Positions 7,267 to 17,009 of a stretch of 64,000 nt of DNA are shown here, piece after piece. How positions within the stretch are numbered: the first letter of the stretch is position 1; the number at the start of each line of letters is the position of its first letter. The notes under the pieces were generated by a model that made no database searches, was not told the DNA's origin, and worked only from the letters and a program-made list of their open reading frames with translations. The DNA is taken from positions 62,001 through 126,000 of the forward strand of contig DJVB01000061.1 of NCBI GenBank assembly GCA_002440745.1. Direction: 5' to 3'. The DNA is from Bacteroidales bacterium UBA6267 (lineage in GTDB: Bacteria > Bacteroidota > Bacteroidia > Bacteroidales > UBA1556). A program made the position numbers and the translations under genes.

Positions 7267-8340
7267 CTATTTTTTTAGAAAAATGTCGATATAAACCGGA
7301 AGGTGGTCAGCATATCCTCCGTTATATTTCATACCGATATAGGTTCGGTAAGGAACTTTAATCTGGTCTTTGTTTGTTTCTAACAAAAACTCAGGCTTAA
7401 AAATCCAAGCTTTCTGGTCTTTAACAAAGGCTCCTGAACAATCCCAAAGCAAAGACTGTGAGACGATTACATGGTCTAGTGTATTCCACGAACCTCCGGT
7501 TTCTCCTTTATAGTAATGCGTTCCTTCGCCTGCATTTTCGTAAGGAATCATCAAATCAATCATTCCTTTTCGCGTATAAGCTTCGGGAGATTTTACTTGT
7601 AAACCTTCTACTAAACTTTTATCCGAAGGGTGGTCGTTTAAGTCGCCCATGATGATTACTTTGGCGCAAGGGTTGGCTTTGTAAATCGAATCGGTCATTT
7701 TTTTCAAGAGTTTGGCGGCATAGATGCGCTTAGGCTCGGTATTGAATTGTCCTCCGTAGCGTGATGGCCAATGATTGAAAAATAGGATTAACGTGTCGGA
7801 ATAAAGAATTCGTGCTTTTACATAAAGTATGTCGCGAGTGCGACTGGCTGTGTCGAACGGAAATTTCAAGGTGATAGGATATTCTTCAATAATTTCCACT
7901 TTCTCAGGTCGATAAATCATTGCCACATCAATTCCTCTTCGGTCAGGTGATTCGTGGTGAATAATGCGATATTTCGTGGGATTTAATGAGGTGTTATGGA
8001 CAAGATTGATAAGCACATGCTTGTTTTCAACTTCGCAAAGTCCAACAATTGCCGGCGGCTCCCAACCCCCGATTGCTGAAATCACTTTGGCAAGTTTGTT
8101 TTGCTTTTGCCAATAGCGGTAATTATTCCAATTGTGATTACCTCCCGGCAAAAAATCGTGATCCAATTTTAAGCTATCGTGCTCTGCATCAAATAGGTTT
8201 TCGACATTATAAAAGGCAATTCTCACACCTTCTGCTCCACGTGGCCGGTCATCGAATCCCGGAAATAGTGCTGCTGTGTCGGTTTGTCCATGGACAAAAA
8301 ACGAGATGAAAATGAGAATAAAAAACAGTGGAATCTTCAT
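7267..8340 (-). CDS. Secreted endonuclease/exonuclease/phosphatase family protein
   Basis: 357 residues with a Sec signal peptide (IPLFFILIFISFFVHGQ). The EEP fold motifs appear in order: FYNVENLFD (Asn-Glu metal site), GLCEVENK, NHWPSRYGG, GDLNDHPSD and LDHVIVSQ, with a final DHLPV. These are the metal and phosphate ligands of Mg-dependent phosphodiesterases such as DNase I. It is most likely an extracellular or periplasmic nuclease or phosphodiesterase that releases phosphate or nucleotides from DNA; the substrate is inferred from the fold. A -7 box lies 35 bases upstream of the ATG. Confidence 0.85.
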   Translation of the reverse strand: MKIPLFFILIFISFFVHGQTDTAALFPGFDDRPRGAEGVRIAFYNVENLFDAEHDSLKLDHDFLPGGNHNWNNYRYWQKQNKLAKVISAIGGWEPPAIVGLCEVENKHVLINLVHNTSLNPTKYRIIHHESPDRRGIDVAMIYRPEKVEIIEEYPITLKFPFDTASRTRDILYVKARILYSDTLILFFNHWPSRYGGQFNTEPKRIYAAKLLKKMTDSIYKANPCAKVIIMGDLNDHPSDKSLVEGLQVKSPEAYTRKGMIDLMIPYENAGEGTHYYKGETGGSWNTLDHVIVSQSLLWDCSGAFVKDQKAWIFKPEFLLETNKDQIKVPYRTYIGMKYNGGYADHLPVYIDIFLKK

Positions 8341-8375
8341 GCTAATTTTGATAAAACCATTAAAAATTGGGTTTC

Positions 8376-8383
8376 CAAAAATA
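8376..8383 (-). promoter_or_regulatory. -7 box of the EEP-family gene
   Basis: TATTTTTG on the minus strand, 35 bases before the ATG at 8340. No -33 box found. Confidence 0.4.
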
Positions 8384-8452
8384 GAAAAAGCATCCTTTGA
8401 AATTGTTAAAAGGTGGTTATGTTTTCAAAAAATACTACGTTTGTATCGAATC

Positions 8453-9835
8453 CTATTTTACAATGCTTATTTTTCCGCCACTTTCTCCAATACGATAAAA
8501 ATAAACTCCTGTTGATAAATGACTTACATCTAAAAATCCGGTTATTCTTTCACGAAGAACAAGTTTCCCCAAACTGTTGAAAAGGAATAATTCTTCATCC
8601 AAAACGGAGCTATAATTTTTTACATAGATTCGATCTGAAGCCGGATTTGGGAATAAAACCACCTCATTTCTTGGCGAAGTTTCATCCATTCCGACCAGAT
8701 GATAGAGAATATTCAGAGAATCGATAAGCAGAGTGCTGCCTTCGCGTGCATGAATATGACCATCATAGATATTTGATGAAGCAAATCCAATTCCTATGGT
8801 GTCGATAATGGGATTAAAAAAAGGGATGTTTATCTCGAAATAGGTATAGCTTGAAGCGGCAGGCAACTTGATTAAATCGTTGTAAACATTGATGCCTGAT
8901 TGTGAAGCGTAGCATCGTATTGCTATCAGTGCAGAGTCATTTCCAACGGGGATATATTTGTAGTAACCGGTTATTTTTCTGGGACTTGCAAAGGTTTGCA
9001 TTCCTCCCGAAAAATCGTCCGACATAATGTTTCCGTTGGTTACATGTGCCAAAGTATCCTGATTATTATTGATAAACTGCGTAGTGATTTTCAAGGCATA
9101 CGAGCCATGATGTGCGTCTGTGCTTTTTTGAACATAAGGAGGCGGAAACATTACCGAAGCAAAATTATAGGTGCTCCATTGCAAGGGGTCGTCATAGTTA
9201 TAGGTAATCCATGTTTCGAAGTCGCTATTCGGGAAGGAAATATTATCCAATCTCACATCGTCCACCGCTATCCAGCTGCCGTCCACCGGGTTTCGGTCGG
9301 GGTCTGAACTTACAACTGCAAAAATCATGGAGTCGGGCTGAACGGCAGGAAGAGGCCATTGTACCGGTACGGTAATTTTGTGAAAACTAGTGTCGGTGCC
9401 GGTAATTTCCTGAAATGCAAGTCCCAGAATGTTTCCATTAAGTTTGAAAAAAGTGGCAATAATTGCGGTGTCTCCTGCTTTAATATCGTATTTCACCCAC
9501 GCAGTCATAGTTAAAGGTTTTGTGGTGAAAGGAATTCCTCCTGACAAATTAGTTTGACCAAAACTCGCATTGGTTAGCATCCCAAAAGCTGTGTCACCAT
9601 TAGCAATTTTTGTTTCCAAATGTGCTGCATAATTTCCCGAAGGGGCATTGGTGATTTTGGTAACATTTGGAAGATAAGTGGTTAGGAAACTTAAAAAATT
9701 GGAAGTACTATAGCCTTGAGGCTCTTCGTAAAGCGCAATATTGGCCCAGTTTTCAAAACTACCGTTTTGTATTTCTTGTGCATTTAGGCCGATATAAAAA
9801 CTAAGCATGGCGATTAAGGTAAGCAATTTCTTCAT
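8453..9835 (-). CDS. T9SS type A cargo protein with two tandem ligand-binding-like modules
   Basis: 460 residues. A signal peptide ends near LNAQ. Two related modules of about 180 residues follow, each starting with an NGSFENW/NSDFETW motif and ending with a conserved aspartate strand (VDDVRLDNI and LIDSLNILY). The layout resembles carbohydrate-binding beta-sandwich modules. The last about 75 residues are a T9SS type A sorting domain (VVLFPNPASDRIYV, then GVYFYRIG and a final SIVK). The protein should cross the outer membrane through the type IX system and be released or surface-anchored. The substrate is unknown, and no catalytic motif was seen. Confidence 0.82.
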   Translation of the reverse strand: MKKLLTLIAMLSFYIGLNAQEIQNGSFENWANIALYEEPQGYSTSNFLSFLTTYLPNVTKITNAPSGNYAAHLETKIANGDTAFGMLTNASFGQTNLSGGIPFTTKPLTMTAWVKYDIKAGDTAIIATFFKLNGNILGLAFQEITGTDTSFHKITVPVQWPLPAVQPDSMIFAVVSSDPDRNPVDGSWIAVDDVRLDNISFPNSDFETWITYNYDDPLQWSTYNFASVMFPPPYVQKSTDAHHGSYALKITTQFINNNQDTLAHVTNGNIMSDDFSGGMQTFASPRKITGYYKYIPVGNDSALIAIRCYASQSGINVYNDLIKLPAASSYTYFEINIPFFNPIIDTIGIGFASSNIYDGHIHAREGSTLLIDSLNILYHLVGMDETSPRNEVVLFPNPASDRIYVKNYSSVLDEELFLFNSLGKLVLRERITGFLDVSHLSTGVYFYRIGESGGKISIVK

Positions 9836-9864
9836 AGCATTAGATAATTAGTTGAATATTAGCA

Positions 9865-9872
9865 CAAAGATA
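9865..9872 (-). promoter_or_regulatory. -7 box of the T9SS cargo gene
   Basis: TATCTTTG on the minus strand, 29 bases before the ATG at 9835. No -33 box found. Confidence 0.45.
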
Positions 9873-9972
9873 ATCTATATTTTTTTGGATTCTACATTTT
9901 GACCAAATTTTTTAGTTTTTGGTTAATATTAAATTAACGTTAAATACTTAATAAAACTTTTAAAAAATTATT

Positions 9973-9980
9973 TAATTTTG
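9973..9980 (+). promoter_or_regulatory. -7 box of the GH92 gene
   Basis: TAATTTTG, 67 bases before the ATG at 10048, in a very AT-rich divergent intergenic region. No -33 box found. Confidence 0.4.
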
Positions 9981-10047
9981 GGCACTTGGATTAAACTTTC
10001 ATACACAACCTTGTTCACCTTTTTCTTTTAACCACAATTGCAATCTT

Positions 10048-12927
10048 ATGTACTATAAATCAATCATTTTTGTTGTTTTTATTCTAATTCTTGGAGCATG
10101 TTCAAAGTCTAAAAAGCTGACAGATTTTGTAAATCCTTTTATTGGGACCGGAGGTCATGGTCACACCTATCCGGGAGCAACTTTGCCTTTTGGAATGGTT
10201 CAACTTTCTCCCGATACTCGAATTGATGGTAGCTGGGATGGTTGCGGTGGTTATCATTTTAGCGACAGTCTTATCTATGGTTTTTCTCATACACATCTAA
10301 GTGGCACAGGTGTAAGCGATTATGGAGATTTTATGATGATGCCTATTCAAGAATCGGTTTCTCTTGACAACAAAACATTTCAAGCAGAGTTTTCTCACGA
10401 GAATGAAATGGCCTCTCCGGGTTTCTATTCCGTGACTTTAGACAACGGTATTCAGGTTGATTTAACCGCTTCTACACGGGTTGGATTTCAGCGATATACA
10501 TTTCCTCAAGCTACAAAAAAGGTGATAATCGACCTTCATCATCGTGATGAGCTTATTGAGGGTTCAATTGAAGTTTTGGATGATAAAACACTTAAAATGA
10601 AACGTATAAGCCATGCTTGGGCCGAAAATCAACATGCTTATGGTTATAGCGTTTTCTCAGAACCTTTTACATATCTGTTCAATGCCGATTCCACAAAAAT
10701 TCTTTTAGACTTTTCATCAGCCGACGACGAAATTCTCATAAAAACAGGCTTTTCCTTTGTCAGTGCTGACGGCGCAAAGCTTAATTTGGAAACGGAAATT
10801 CCTCACTGGGATTTTGACCAACAAAAAGATGAAGCGGAAAGAATTTGGAATGAAGCACTTTCAAAAATTGAAATTAAATCGAGTCGAAAAGATAAAGTTG
10901 TGGTTTTCTATACAGCGCTTTATCACGTTATGATTCAGCCTAATATAGCCATGGATGTGGATCGAAAATATCGTGGGCGTGACAATAAAATTCACACTGC
11001 AGAAAATTTCGATTACTATACTGTTTTTTCACTTTGGGATACTTTCAGAGCAACTCATCCCCTTTATACCATCATCGACCGCAAACGAAGTTTGGATTTT
11101 ATCCAAACGTTTTTGGCTCAATATCAACAAGGTGGTCGGTTGCCGGTTTGGGAATTTGCCTCTAACGAGACGGATTGTATGATAGGTTATCATTCCGTTT
11201 CGGTGATAGCAGATGCGGTAGCTAAGGGTATTGACGGTTTTGATACTAAACTTGCCTTAGAAGCTATGCAAAAAAGTGCCAATTGGAATCATCTTGGTTT
11301 ACCGGCTTATATCAAAAATGGATATTTAAATATCGAAGATGAGCACGAATCCGTTTCAAAAACACTTGAATATGCTTATGATGATTGGTGCATTGCCCAA
11401 ATGGCTCAAGCAATTGGTGATGATGCTGTTTATCAGGAATATATGAAACGGTCGCAAGCCTGGAAAAATCTTTTTGACCCGCAAACAAATTTCATGCGAC
11501 CCAGAAAAAATGGCGACTGGATTGCACCTTTCGACCCAAGAGAGGTGAATAATTATTTTACCGAAGGCAATAGCTGGCAATACTCATTTTTTGTTCCGCA
11601 TGATGTGTATGGGCTAATGGAGCAAATGGGAGGAAAAATGGTTTTTGAAGCCAAATTAGATGAACTTATCAAGGCTCCAACTGAAACTACTGGCCGCACA
11701 CAAGCTGATATCACGGGTCTGATAGGGCAGTATGCTCATGGAAATGAACCCAGTCATCATATAGCTTTTTTGTATCAATATGCAGGACGCACCGACAAAA
11801 CCCAACGATTAGTGAAGAAAATTATGGACGAATTCTACACCTCTCATCCTGATGGACTGATTGGAAACGAAGATTGTGGACAAATGAGCGCTTGGTTTGT
11901 AATGAATGCAATGGGCATTTATCAAATAAACCCGGGTTCTGATTATTTTCTTATAAATGCTCCGTATTTCGATAACATAATTGTTAACCTTGAGAATGGT
12001 AATAAATTTGAAATCAACGCGTTAAATCTTTCTGAGAAGAATTATTTCACACAAAAGATTTTCTTGAATAATGAAGTATTAAAGGCTCCTTTAGCGCTTG
12101 CCTATAAGGATATGATGAGCGGCGGTTTGATGGAGTTTCATTTGACTAATGAAGCGGTTACTTTGGGCGATACTATGGTGCCTCCGCTTGAAGAAACCAT
12201 AGAATCCATTCTTGTTGCTCCTCTTATCAAGGCCTCGGGCAGAAGTTTTGTGAATAATTTGGAGATTAGCCTTTCCATGCCAAACAAACAATCCGCAAAA
12301 CTTCTTTATACCACTGATGGCAGCAATCCTTTAGAGTCCGGAATGGTGTATTCTCAGCCTTTTATTATTGAAAAAACATCTGTAATACAATGTGTTGCAG
12401 TGGATGAAAAAGGGGAGAAGAGTGGAATTTCAACAGCACAGTTTTACAAAAAGCCAAATGATTTCTCGGTTAATCTGATTTCAGAATATAATCCACAGTA
12501 TTCAGCAGGAGGATTCGATGGATTGGTGGATGGAATTTATGGCTCCGAAAACTGGCGAAAAGGTGACTGGCAAGGTTATCAAGGGCAGGATTTTGAGGCG
12601 ATTATTGACTTAAAAAAAGCAACGAATATCCGTTCTGTTAGTGCCGGATTTTTACAAGATACCCGTTCTTGGATTCTTTTCCCTGCCAAAATGGAAGTTT
12701 TTATTTCCGATGATGGAATAGATTTCACGTCAGTAGGAGAGGTAAGTCATAGCGAAAAGGCAGATGATTATACAAGCAGAACTATGAAGTTATCGGTTGA
12801 TTTCCAAAAAGTTGTCAAGGCAAAATATGTAAAAGTGAAGGCGACAAATTTTGGAAAATTACCATCATGGCATCTTGGCGCCGGCTTCGATGCGTTTATA
12901 TTCATCGACGAAATAGAGGTTAGGTAG
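10048..12927 (+). CDS. GH92 family alpha-mannosidase-type lipoprotein with C-terminal binding domains
   Basis: 959 residues. A lipoprotein signal ends in LGAC. The GH92 N-terminal domain follows (VNPFIGTGGHGHTYPGAT, GMVQLSPDTR, GCGGYHFSD, SHTHLSGTG), then the catalytic (alpha/alpha)6 domain (FSLWDTFRATHPL, ETTGRTQADITG, GNEPSHHIAFLY, GNEDCGQMSAWFVMNAMG). GH92 enzymes are calcium-dependent exo-alpha-mannosidases that trim N-glycan or mannan ends. After about residue 720 a chitobiase-like C-terminal module (TTDGSNPLESG) and an F5/8 type C discoidin-like domain (from about 820) are appended, which would hold the enzyme on glycans. It is probably anchored on the cell surface or in the periplasm. 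It has no SusCD neighbours. Confidence 0.93.
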   Translation: MYYKSIIFVVFILILGACSKSKKLTDFVNPFIGTGGHGHTYPGATLPFGMVQLSPDTRIDGSWDGCGGYHFSDSLIYGFSHTHLSGTGVSDYGDFMMMPIQESVSLDNKTFQAEFSHENEMASPGFYSVTLDNGIQVDLTASTRVGFQRYTFPQATKKVIIDLHHRDELIEGSIEVLDDKTLKMKRISHAWAENQHAYGYSVFSEPFTYLFNADSTKILLDFSSADDEILIKTGFSFVSADGAKLNLETEIPHWDFDQQKDEAERIWNEALSKIEIKSSRKDKVVVFYTALYHVMIQPNIAMDVDRKYRGRDNKIHTAENFDYYTVFSLWDTFRATHPLYTIIDRKRSLDFIQTFLAQYQQGGRLPVWEFASNETDCMIGYHSVSVIADAVAKGIDGFDTKLALEAMQKSANWNHLGLPAYIKNGYLNIEDEHESVSKTLEYAYDDWCIAQMAQAIGDDAVYQEYMKRSQAWKNLFDPQTNFMRPRKNGDWIAPFDPREVNNYFTEGNSWQYSFFVPHDVYGLMEQMGGKMVFEAKLDELIKAPTETTGRTQADITGLIGQYAHGNEPSHHIAFLYQYAGRTDKTQRLVKKIMDEFYTSHPDGLIGNEDCGQMSAWFVMNAMGIYQINPGSDYFLINAPYFDNIIVNLENGNKFEINALNLSEKNYFTQKIFLNNEVLKAPLALAYKDMMSGGLMEFHLTNEAVTLGDTMVPPLEETIESILVAPLIKASGRSFVNNLEISLSMPNKQSAKLLYTTDGSNPLESGMVYSQPFIIEKTSVIQCVAVDEKGEKSGISTAQFYKKPNDFSVNLISEYNPQYSAGGFDGLVDGIYGSENWRKGDWQGYQGQDFEAIIDLKKATNIRSVSAGFLQDTRSWILFPAKMEVFISDDGIDFTSVGEVSHSEKADDYTSRTMKLSVDFQKVVKAKYVKVKATNFGKLPSWHLGAGFDAFIFIDEIEVR

Positions 12928-12969
12928 AAACCTGTTAAAAGTCTGATGAGCTTTTCAAGAAAAACAGCC

Positions 12970-12977
12970 TAATTTTG
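12970..12977 (+). promoter_or_regulatory. -7 box of the DAHP synthase gene
   Basis: TAATTTTG, 23 bases before the ATG at 13001. No clear -33 box. Confidence 0.5.
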
Positions 12978-13000
12978 TAGCTTGAAACAAGCTAAAGATA

Positions 13001-14113
13001 ATGAGTATAAATCTTGATATTGCCCCATTTAACGAATCCTTTTCACCAATAGATCAGCAGTTTCCGTTGATTATTGCCGGACCCTGCAGTGCTGAAACAC
13101 GTCATCAAATAATATCAACGGCTTCCCAAATTGCTGCTTTGAATAAGGTAACTTATTATCGCGCAGGACTTTGGAAGCCTCGAACGCGTCCTGATGGCTT
13201 TGAAGGTCTTGGCGAAAAAGCGCTTCCCTGGCTTGCCGAAGCTAAAGCGATGACCGGTCTTAAAATGGCTGTGGAAGTAGCTATGCCTGCTCATGTTGAG
13301 GCAAGTTTGAAAGCCGGAATCGATTTACTTTGGATAGGAGCTCGTACAACAGCAAATCCTTTTTCGGTTCAGGAAATAGCGGAAGCGTTGCAAGGTGTGA
13401 ATATTCCGGTGTTGGTAAAAAACCCTTTGCATCCCGACCTAAAACTTTGGATTGGAGCTTTGGAACGAATCAACAAAGCGGGAGTGGGAAAATTGGGCGC
13501 TATTCACCGCGGTTTTTATACCTACGACAATGGCCCTTTTCGAAATCTTCCTATGTGGGAGTTGCCCATCGAATTAAAGAGATTAAATCCTGATCTACCG
13601 GTAATTACAGATCCCTCACATATCAGCGGAAAGCGAAGTTTAGTAGCTGAGGTTGCTCAAAAAGCTTTAGATTTGGCAATGGATGGTTTGATGATTGAAA
13701 GTCATTTTCATCCGAATAATGCAAAAACTGATGCTAATCAGCAACTTACCCCTTCTTCATTAGGTAAAATTTTAAATAAATTGAACCTTCGTCAAGAATT
13801 TGGAACCGCAGATTTTGAGTCGATACTTACCGAAATTCGCCGCGATATAGATCATATTGATTCCGAATTGCTTCAAATTCTTTCCCGAAGAATGGAAAAA
13901 ATTGAAGAGATTGGACGAATAAAAATGGAGAATAATATCACGATACTGCAAATCGAACGTTTACGTCAAATGATGATTTCGCGCCTAAAAACCGGCAAAG
14001 AGCTTGGATTAGATTCTGCTTTTATCCTAAAACTATTACAATTAGTACATAAGGAATCCATTCAAGTGCAAACAAAGCTATTAACTAAAAAACCAAATAA
14101 TGGAGACATATAA
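13001..14113 (+). CDS. Bifunctional DAHP synthase / chorismate mutase (type II)
   Basis: 370 residues. Residues about 1-260 are a DAHP synthase of the KdsA-like type, with GPCSAET at 27-33, ITDPSHISGKRS and a metal-binding ESHFHP. Residues about 275-360 are an AroQ-type chorismate mutase (IRRDIDHIDSELLQILSRRM, then IKMENN). The enzyme condenses PEP with erythrose 4-phosphate and also converts chorismate to prephenate. The fused mutase domain in this family acts in feedback control by prephenate or chorismate. This fusion is common in Bacteroidota. The last 14 bases overlap the aldehyde dehydrogenase gene. Confidence 0.92.
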   Translation: MSINLDIAPFNESFSPIDQQFPLIIAGPCSAETRHQIISTASQIAALNKVTYYRAGLWKPRTRPDGFEGLGEKALPWLAEAKAMTGLKMAVEVAMPAHVEASLKAGIDLLWIGARTTANPFSVQEIAEALQGVNIPVLVKNPLHPDLKLWIGALERINKAGVGKLGAIHRGFYTYDNGPFRNLPMWELPIELKRLNPDLPVITDPSHISGKRSLVAEVAQKALDLAMDGLMIESHFHPNNAKTDANQQLTPSSLGKILNKLNLRQEFGTADFESILTEIRRDIDHIDSELLQILSRRMEKIEEIGRIKMENNITILQIERLRQMMISRLKTGKELGLDSAFILKLLQLVHKESIQVQTKLLTKKPNNGDI

Positions 14114-15512
14114 AATTTATTTAGCAGGTGAGTTTGTTGATTCGGTAGTCTATTCAGATGTGGTGAATCCATATAGTAGCCGAGTAATTGCTAAAGCAGG
14201 TTTAGCAGATACCAATCAATTGGAAATGGCCATACAATCCGGACTTGCTGTGCAGGACGAAATGGCCGAATTACCGTCCTGGAAGAAGTATAAAATTTTG
14301 AAGGAAATCGCCGAAAGTATGCAGGAATCTTATGAGCAACTTTCGATATTATTAGCTGAAGAAGCCGGAAAACCATTGCGCTATGCAAAAGGTGAGATTG
14401 ACCGCGCCATACAAACTTTTGTAGTTGCTTCGGAGGAATCAAAAAGACATCCGGGGGAATTGCTTAGTCTCGATTGGACTCCCGCCGGTGAGGGAAAACA
14501 AGGCATTATAAAGTATTTCCCTGTTGGTCTTGTTGCCGGAATTGCTCCATTTAATTTTCCGATGAATTTAGCCGTTCATAAATTAGCTCCTGCAATTGCT
14601 TCAGGATGTCCGATAATTCTTAAGCCGTCCACTTCCACACCGCTCTCAACTTTGGCTCTTGCTAAGATATTAAATGAAACCGAATTGCCCAAAGGAGCGG
14701 TTTCTATTATGCCTATGGACCGCAAAACGGGTAATGTATTGGTTACTGACGATAGAATTAAGCTTTTATCTTTTACCGGTTCACCTGCTGTGGGTTGGAA
14801 AATGAAAGCTCAGGCCGGACGTAAAAAAGTGTTATTAGAGTTAGGGGGAAATGCCGGAGTAATCGTAACTAATTCCGCTGATTTGGAAACAACTGTAAAG
14901 AAATGTGTTGCAGGTGCTTTTGCTTATAGTGGTCAGGTTTGCATTCATTCACAAAGGATTTATGTTGAAAAGGGTGTTTTCAACGACTTTGCAATTCGTT
15001 TTGTTGAGCTTGCTCAAAATCTAAGAAAAGGAGCACCTGAAGATTCTGATACCGAGATTAGTGCAATGATTGATGAAGCGAACGCCAAACGTGTGGAAGA
15101 CTGGGTGAACGAAGCAATAGAAGAGGGAGCAAAATTACTTTGTGGTGGTCAACGAGAAGGAAGTTACTATTCGCCTACAGTTCTAACAGAAACTAAACCA
15201 GCCATGAAGGTTTGTGCTTTAGAGATCTTTGGACCTGTGGTTACTTTAGAACCTGTGGATTCCTTTGAGCAAGCTGTTGCTGAGATAAATAACAGTGAGT
15301 ATGGTTTGCAAGCTGCGGTATTTACTAATTCCATTCATCAAATGGACTATGCTCATCGGCATTTGGAAGTTGGCGGTGTGATTATCAATGATATAACAAC
15401 TTTCAGAGTGGATCACATGCCTTATGGCGGGGTGAAAAATTCAGGATTAGGTCGTGAAGGTGTAAAATATAGTATGTTCGAAATGATGGAGCCCCGACTC
15501 TTGGTGAAGTAG
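14100..15512 (+). CDS. NAD(P)-dependent aldehyde dehydrogenase
   Basis: 470 residues of the ALDH superfamily. The cofactor loop is FTGSPAVGWKM, the catalytic glutamate motif LELGGNAG, the catalytic cysteine motif SGQVCIHSQRIYV and the C-terminal EIFGPVVTL, ending in PYGGVKNSGLGREG. It resembles the glyceraldehyde-3-phosphate/lactaldehyde-type ALDH subgroup, but the substrate cannot be read from sequence. The start overlaps the DAHP synthase/chorismate mutase gene by 14 bases, so the two are co-transcribed; no obvious pathway link is known to me. A hairpin covers its stop codon. Confidence 0.9.
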   Translation: METYKIYLAGEFVDSVVYSDVVNPYSSRVIAKAGLADTNQLEMAIQSGLAVQDEMAELPSWKKYKILKEIAESMQESYEQLSILLAEEAGKPLRYAKGEIDRAIQTFVVASEESKRHPGELLSLDWTPAGEGKQGIIKYFPVGLVAGIAPFNFPMNLAVHKLAPAIASGCPIILKPSTSTPLSTLALAKILNETELPKGAVSIMPMDRKTGNVLVTDDRIKLLSFTGSPAVGWKMKAQAGRKKVLLELGGNAGVIVTNSADLETTVKKCVAGAFAYSGQVCIHSQRIYVEKGVFNDFAIRFVELAQNLRKGAPEDSDTEISAMIDEANAKRVEDWVNEAIEEGAKLLCGGQREGSYYSPTVLTETKPAMKVCALEIFGPVVTLEPVDSFEQAVAEINNSEYGLQAAVFTNSIHQMDYAHRHLEVGGVIINDITTFRVDHMPYGGVKNSGLGREGVKYSMFEMMEPRLLVK

Positions 15513-15518
15513 GGGCTC
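15489..15518 (+). terminator. Hairpin over the aldehyde dehydrogenase stop
   Basis: GAGCCCC pairs with GGGGCTC across a 16-base loop that can form a further ACT/AGT pairing. The right arm begins within the stop codon. The following bases (GTTTAAC) are only partly T-rich, so it may end the mRNA or only protect it. It may serve both converging genes. Confidence 0.45.
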
Positions 15519-15548
15519 GTTTAACTAAATATTTAACCAAAAATAAAC

Positions 15549-16841
15549 CTATTCAATGACTATCTTTCGACTTACAATTTCCCCATTGTTTAATATCTTT
15601 AGGAAGTAAATTCCATTTTGCGGAAGAGTAAAATTCGTTTGTGAATCCATAATTTCATTGGAAATCAGAAGTTTACCGGTTTGATCGAAAATTTCAACAA
15701 TTGCAGTAGTGTTTACAGAGAAGTCTATGGTAATTAGTTGATTAGCCGAAGCCGGAATAGGATAAACCTGAATGTTGTTCGTTCTTTCCAATTGAATCAT
15801 TATTGCATTAAATAGCTCAGATTTTCCATCAAAATCCGTTTGTTGAAGTTTATAAAACATTATTTCGGCCTGAGGATTTCTGTCCAAAAACTGATAGGAA
15901 AGAGGAGAATTGGAATTATTTGCACCTTCAACGCGTGCGATTTCCACAAAGTTTTCACCATCATTACTTGAATATACAGTGAAATAACTATTGTTGATTT
16001 CAGCCAAAGTAACCCAATTCAATAAAACTCCATCTTCTGTTTGACTTGCCGTAAAACTTCCTAATTCAATGGGTAAAGTGCTTCCATCAGGGTCTTTAGG
16101 AGCAGAGGTTTCAGCTCTTGTAACATCACCATAAATGATTCCATCATTGTTAGTATCGTCCACATCTTCAACAGTAGAGCCGCTTACTTCATCAAATTTC
16201 CACGCAGCAATTAAGTCAGTCTCCGAATCTTCTATCAAATCGGGATTATTCATGCGTTGTTGAATTTCTGTAGAGTTGAGGGCTTTGCTATAAATAGCCA
16301 CATCGTCCAAAGTACCAGCAAATCTGCGATAAATTTCAGAGTTATAAGCCCATTGAGCTATCATCGTTCTAAAAGAGGCATCATAGGCACGAATGACTCC
16401 ACTTCTGGAGGTTTGGGCTTCCTGAATTCCATTTATAAAAATTTTAACTTGTGATCCGTCATAAACTCCGGCTACATGATACCATTGTCCTTGGACTGTT
16501 GTAGTGAGACTTTGAATATAAGACCGCCCGGTTGCGGTTTGAACTGCATATTCAAATTTGGAATTATCGCTATTGTGTTGAAGCCAAAACTGTCCAAAAT
16601 CGCGAGTTGTATTGCTCTGACTTGAAGCAATATTTGCCCAGTCATTTCCGGAGCCGGGAGTTATGTCCCAACGTACCCAAGCCATAACGGTTAATTCGTC
16701 CAAATCACCAATTCCCAAATCGGAAGTGTTTATTTGGATATAGTCGTCAGTTCCATCAAAGGAAATGGCATTATCTTGCGAAAAGGATGCTAATTTTGGT
16801 ATTAATACCAATAAAAAGAATGAGATAATTAATGTTTTCAT
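15549..16841 (-). CDS. T9SS type A cargo protein with LamG-like lectin domain
   Basis: 430 residues. A signal peptide ends near SFSQ. Residues about 25-210 form a LamG/concanavalin A-like jelly roll (ISFDGTDDYIQI, LTVMAWVRW, WYHVAGVYDGSQVKIFING, GTLDDVAIYSKAL). A fibronectin-III-like segment follows (LPIELGSFTASQ, VLLNWVTLAEINNSYFTVY). A type A T9SS sorting domain ends the protein (VYPIPASANQ, NGIYFLKILNNGEIVSRKI). It is secreted across the outer membrane, probably as a glycan-binding or adhesion protein. No catalytic domain is present. It converges on the aldehyde dehydrogenase gene. Confidence 0.85.
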   Translation of the reverse strand: MKTLIISFFLLVLIPKLASFSQDNAISFDGTDDYIQINTSDLGIGDLDELTVMAWVRWDITPGSGNDWANIASSQSNTTRDFGQFWLQHNSDNSKFEYAVQTATGRSYIQSLTTTVQGQWYHVAGVYDGSQVKIFINGIQEAQTSRSGVIRAYDASFRTMIAQWAYNSEIYRRFAGTLDDVAIYSKALNSTEIQQRMNNPDLIEDSETDLIAAWKFDEVSGSTVEDVDDTNNDGIIYGDVTRAETSAPKDPDGSTLPIELGSFTASQTEDGVLLNWVTLAEINNSYFTVYSSNDGENFVEIARVEGANNSNSPLSYQFLDRNPQAEIMFYKLQQTDFDGKSELFNAIMIQLERTNNIQVYPIPASANQLITIDFSVNTTAIVEIFDQTGKLLISNEIMDSQTNFTLPQNGIYFLKILNNGEIVSRKIVIE

Positions 16842-16942
16842 AGTTTATAGCTTTATGTAACCAAGAATTTATAATCATACTAAATACCATTTTCTTATAA
16901 TGCAGATAATCAGTTAAATACAACTTCTTTATATGAAATAAT

Positions 16943-16959
16943 TTTCCAAATTTTGGAAA
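16943..16959. repeat. 17-base palindrome in the gap before 17186
   Basis: TTTCCAAA and TTTGGAAA around a central T form a perfect palindrome; a further half-like TTTTTCCAA follows at 16963. It may be an operator for one of the divergent genes. Apart from this, the 18-base repeat at 16974 and the -7 box at 17149, the 344-base gap 16842-17185 holds nothing I can interpret; a short open frame at 16984-17181 shows no gene-like features. Confidence 0.4.
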
Positions 16960-16973
16960 TATTTTTCCAATAC

Positions 16974-17009
16974 GTATAAGAAAGTGGATTTGTATAAGAA
17001 AGTTCATTT
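16974..17009. repeat. 18-bp direct tandem repeat, two copies
   Basis: Two units of 18 bases, both starting GTATAAGAAAGT and ending ATTT, differ at two positions. They lie in the gap between the LamG gene and the small membrane protein gene. The function is unknown; spaced regulator binding sites or a replication slip are possible. Confidence 0.5.
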
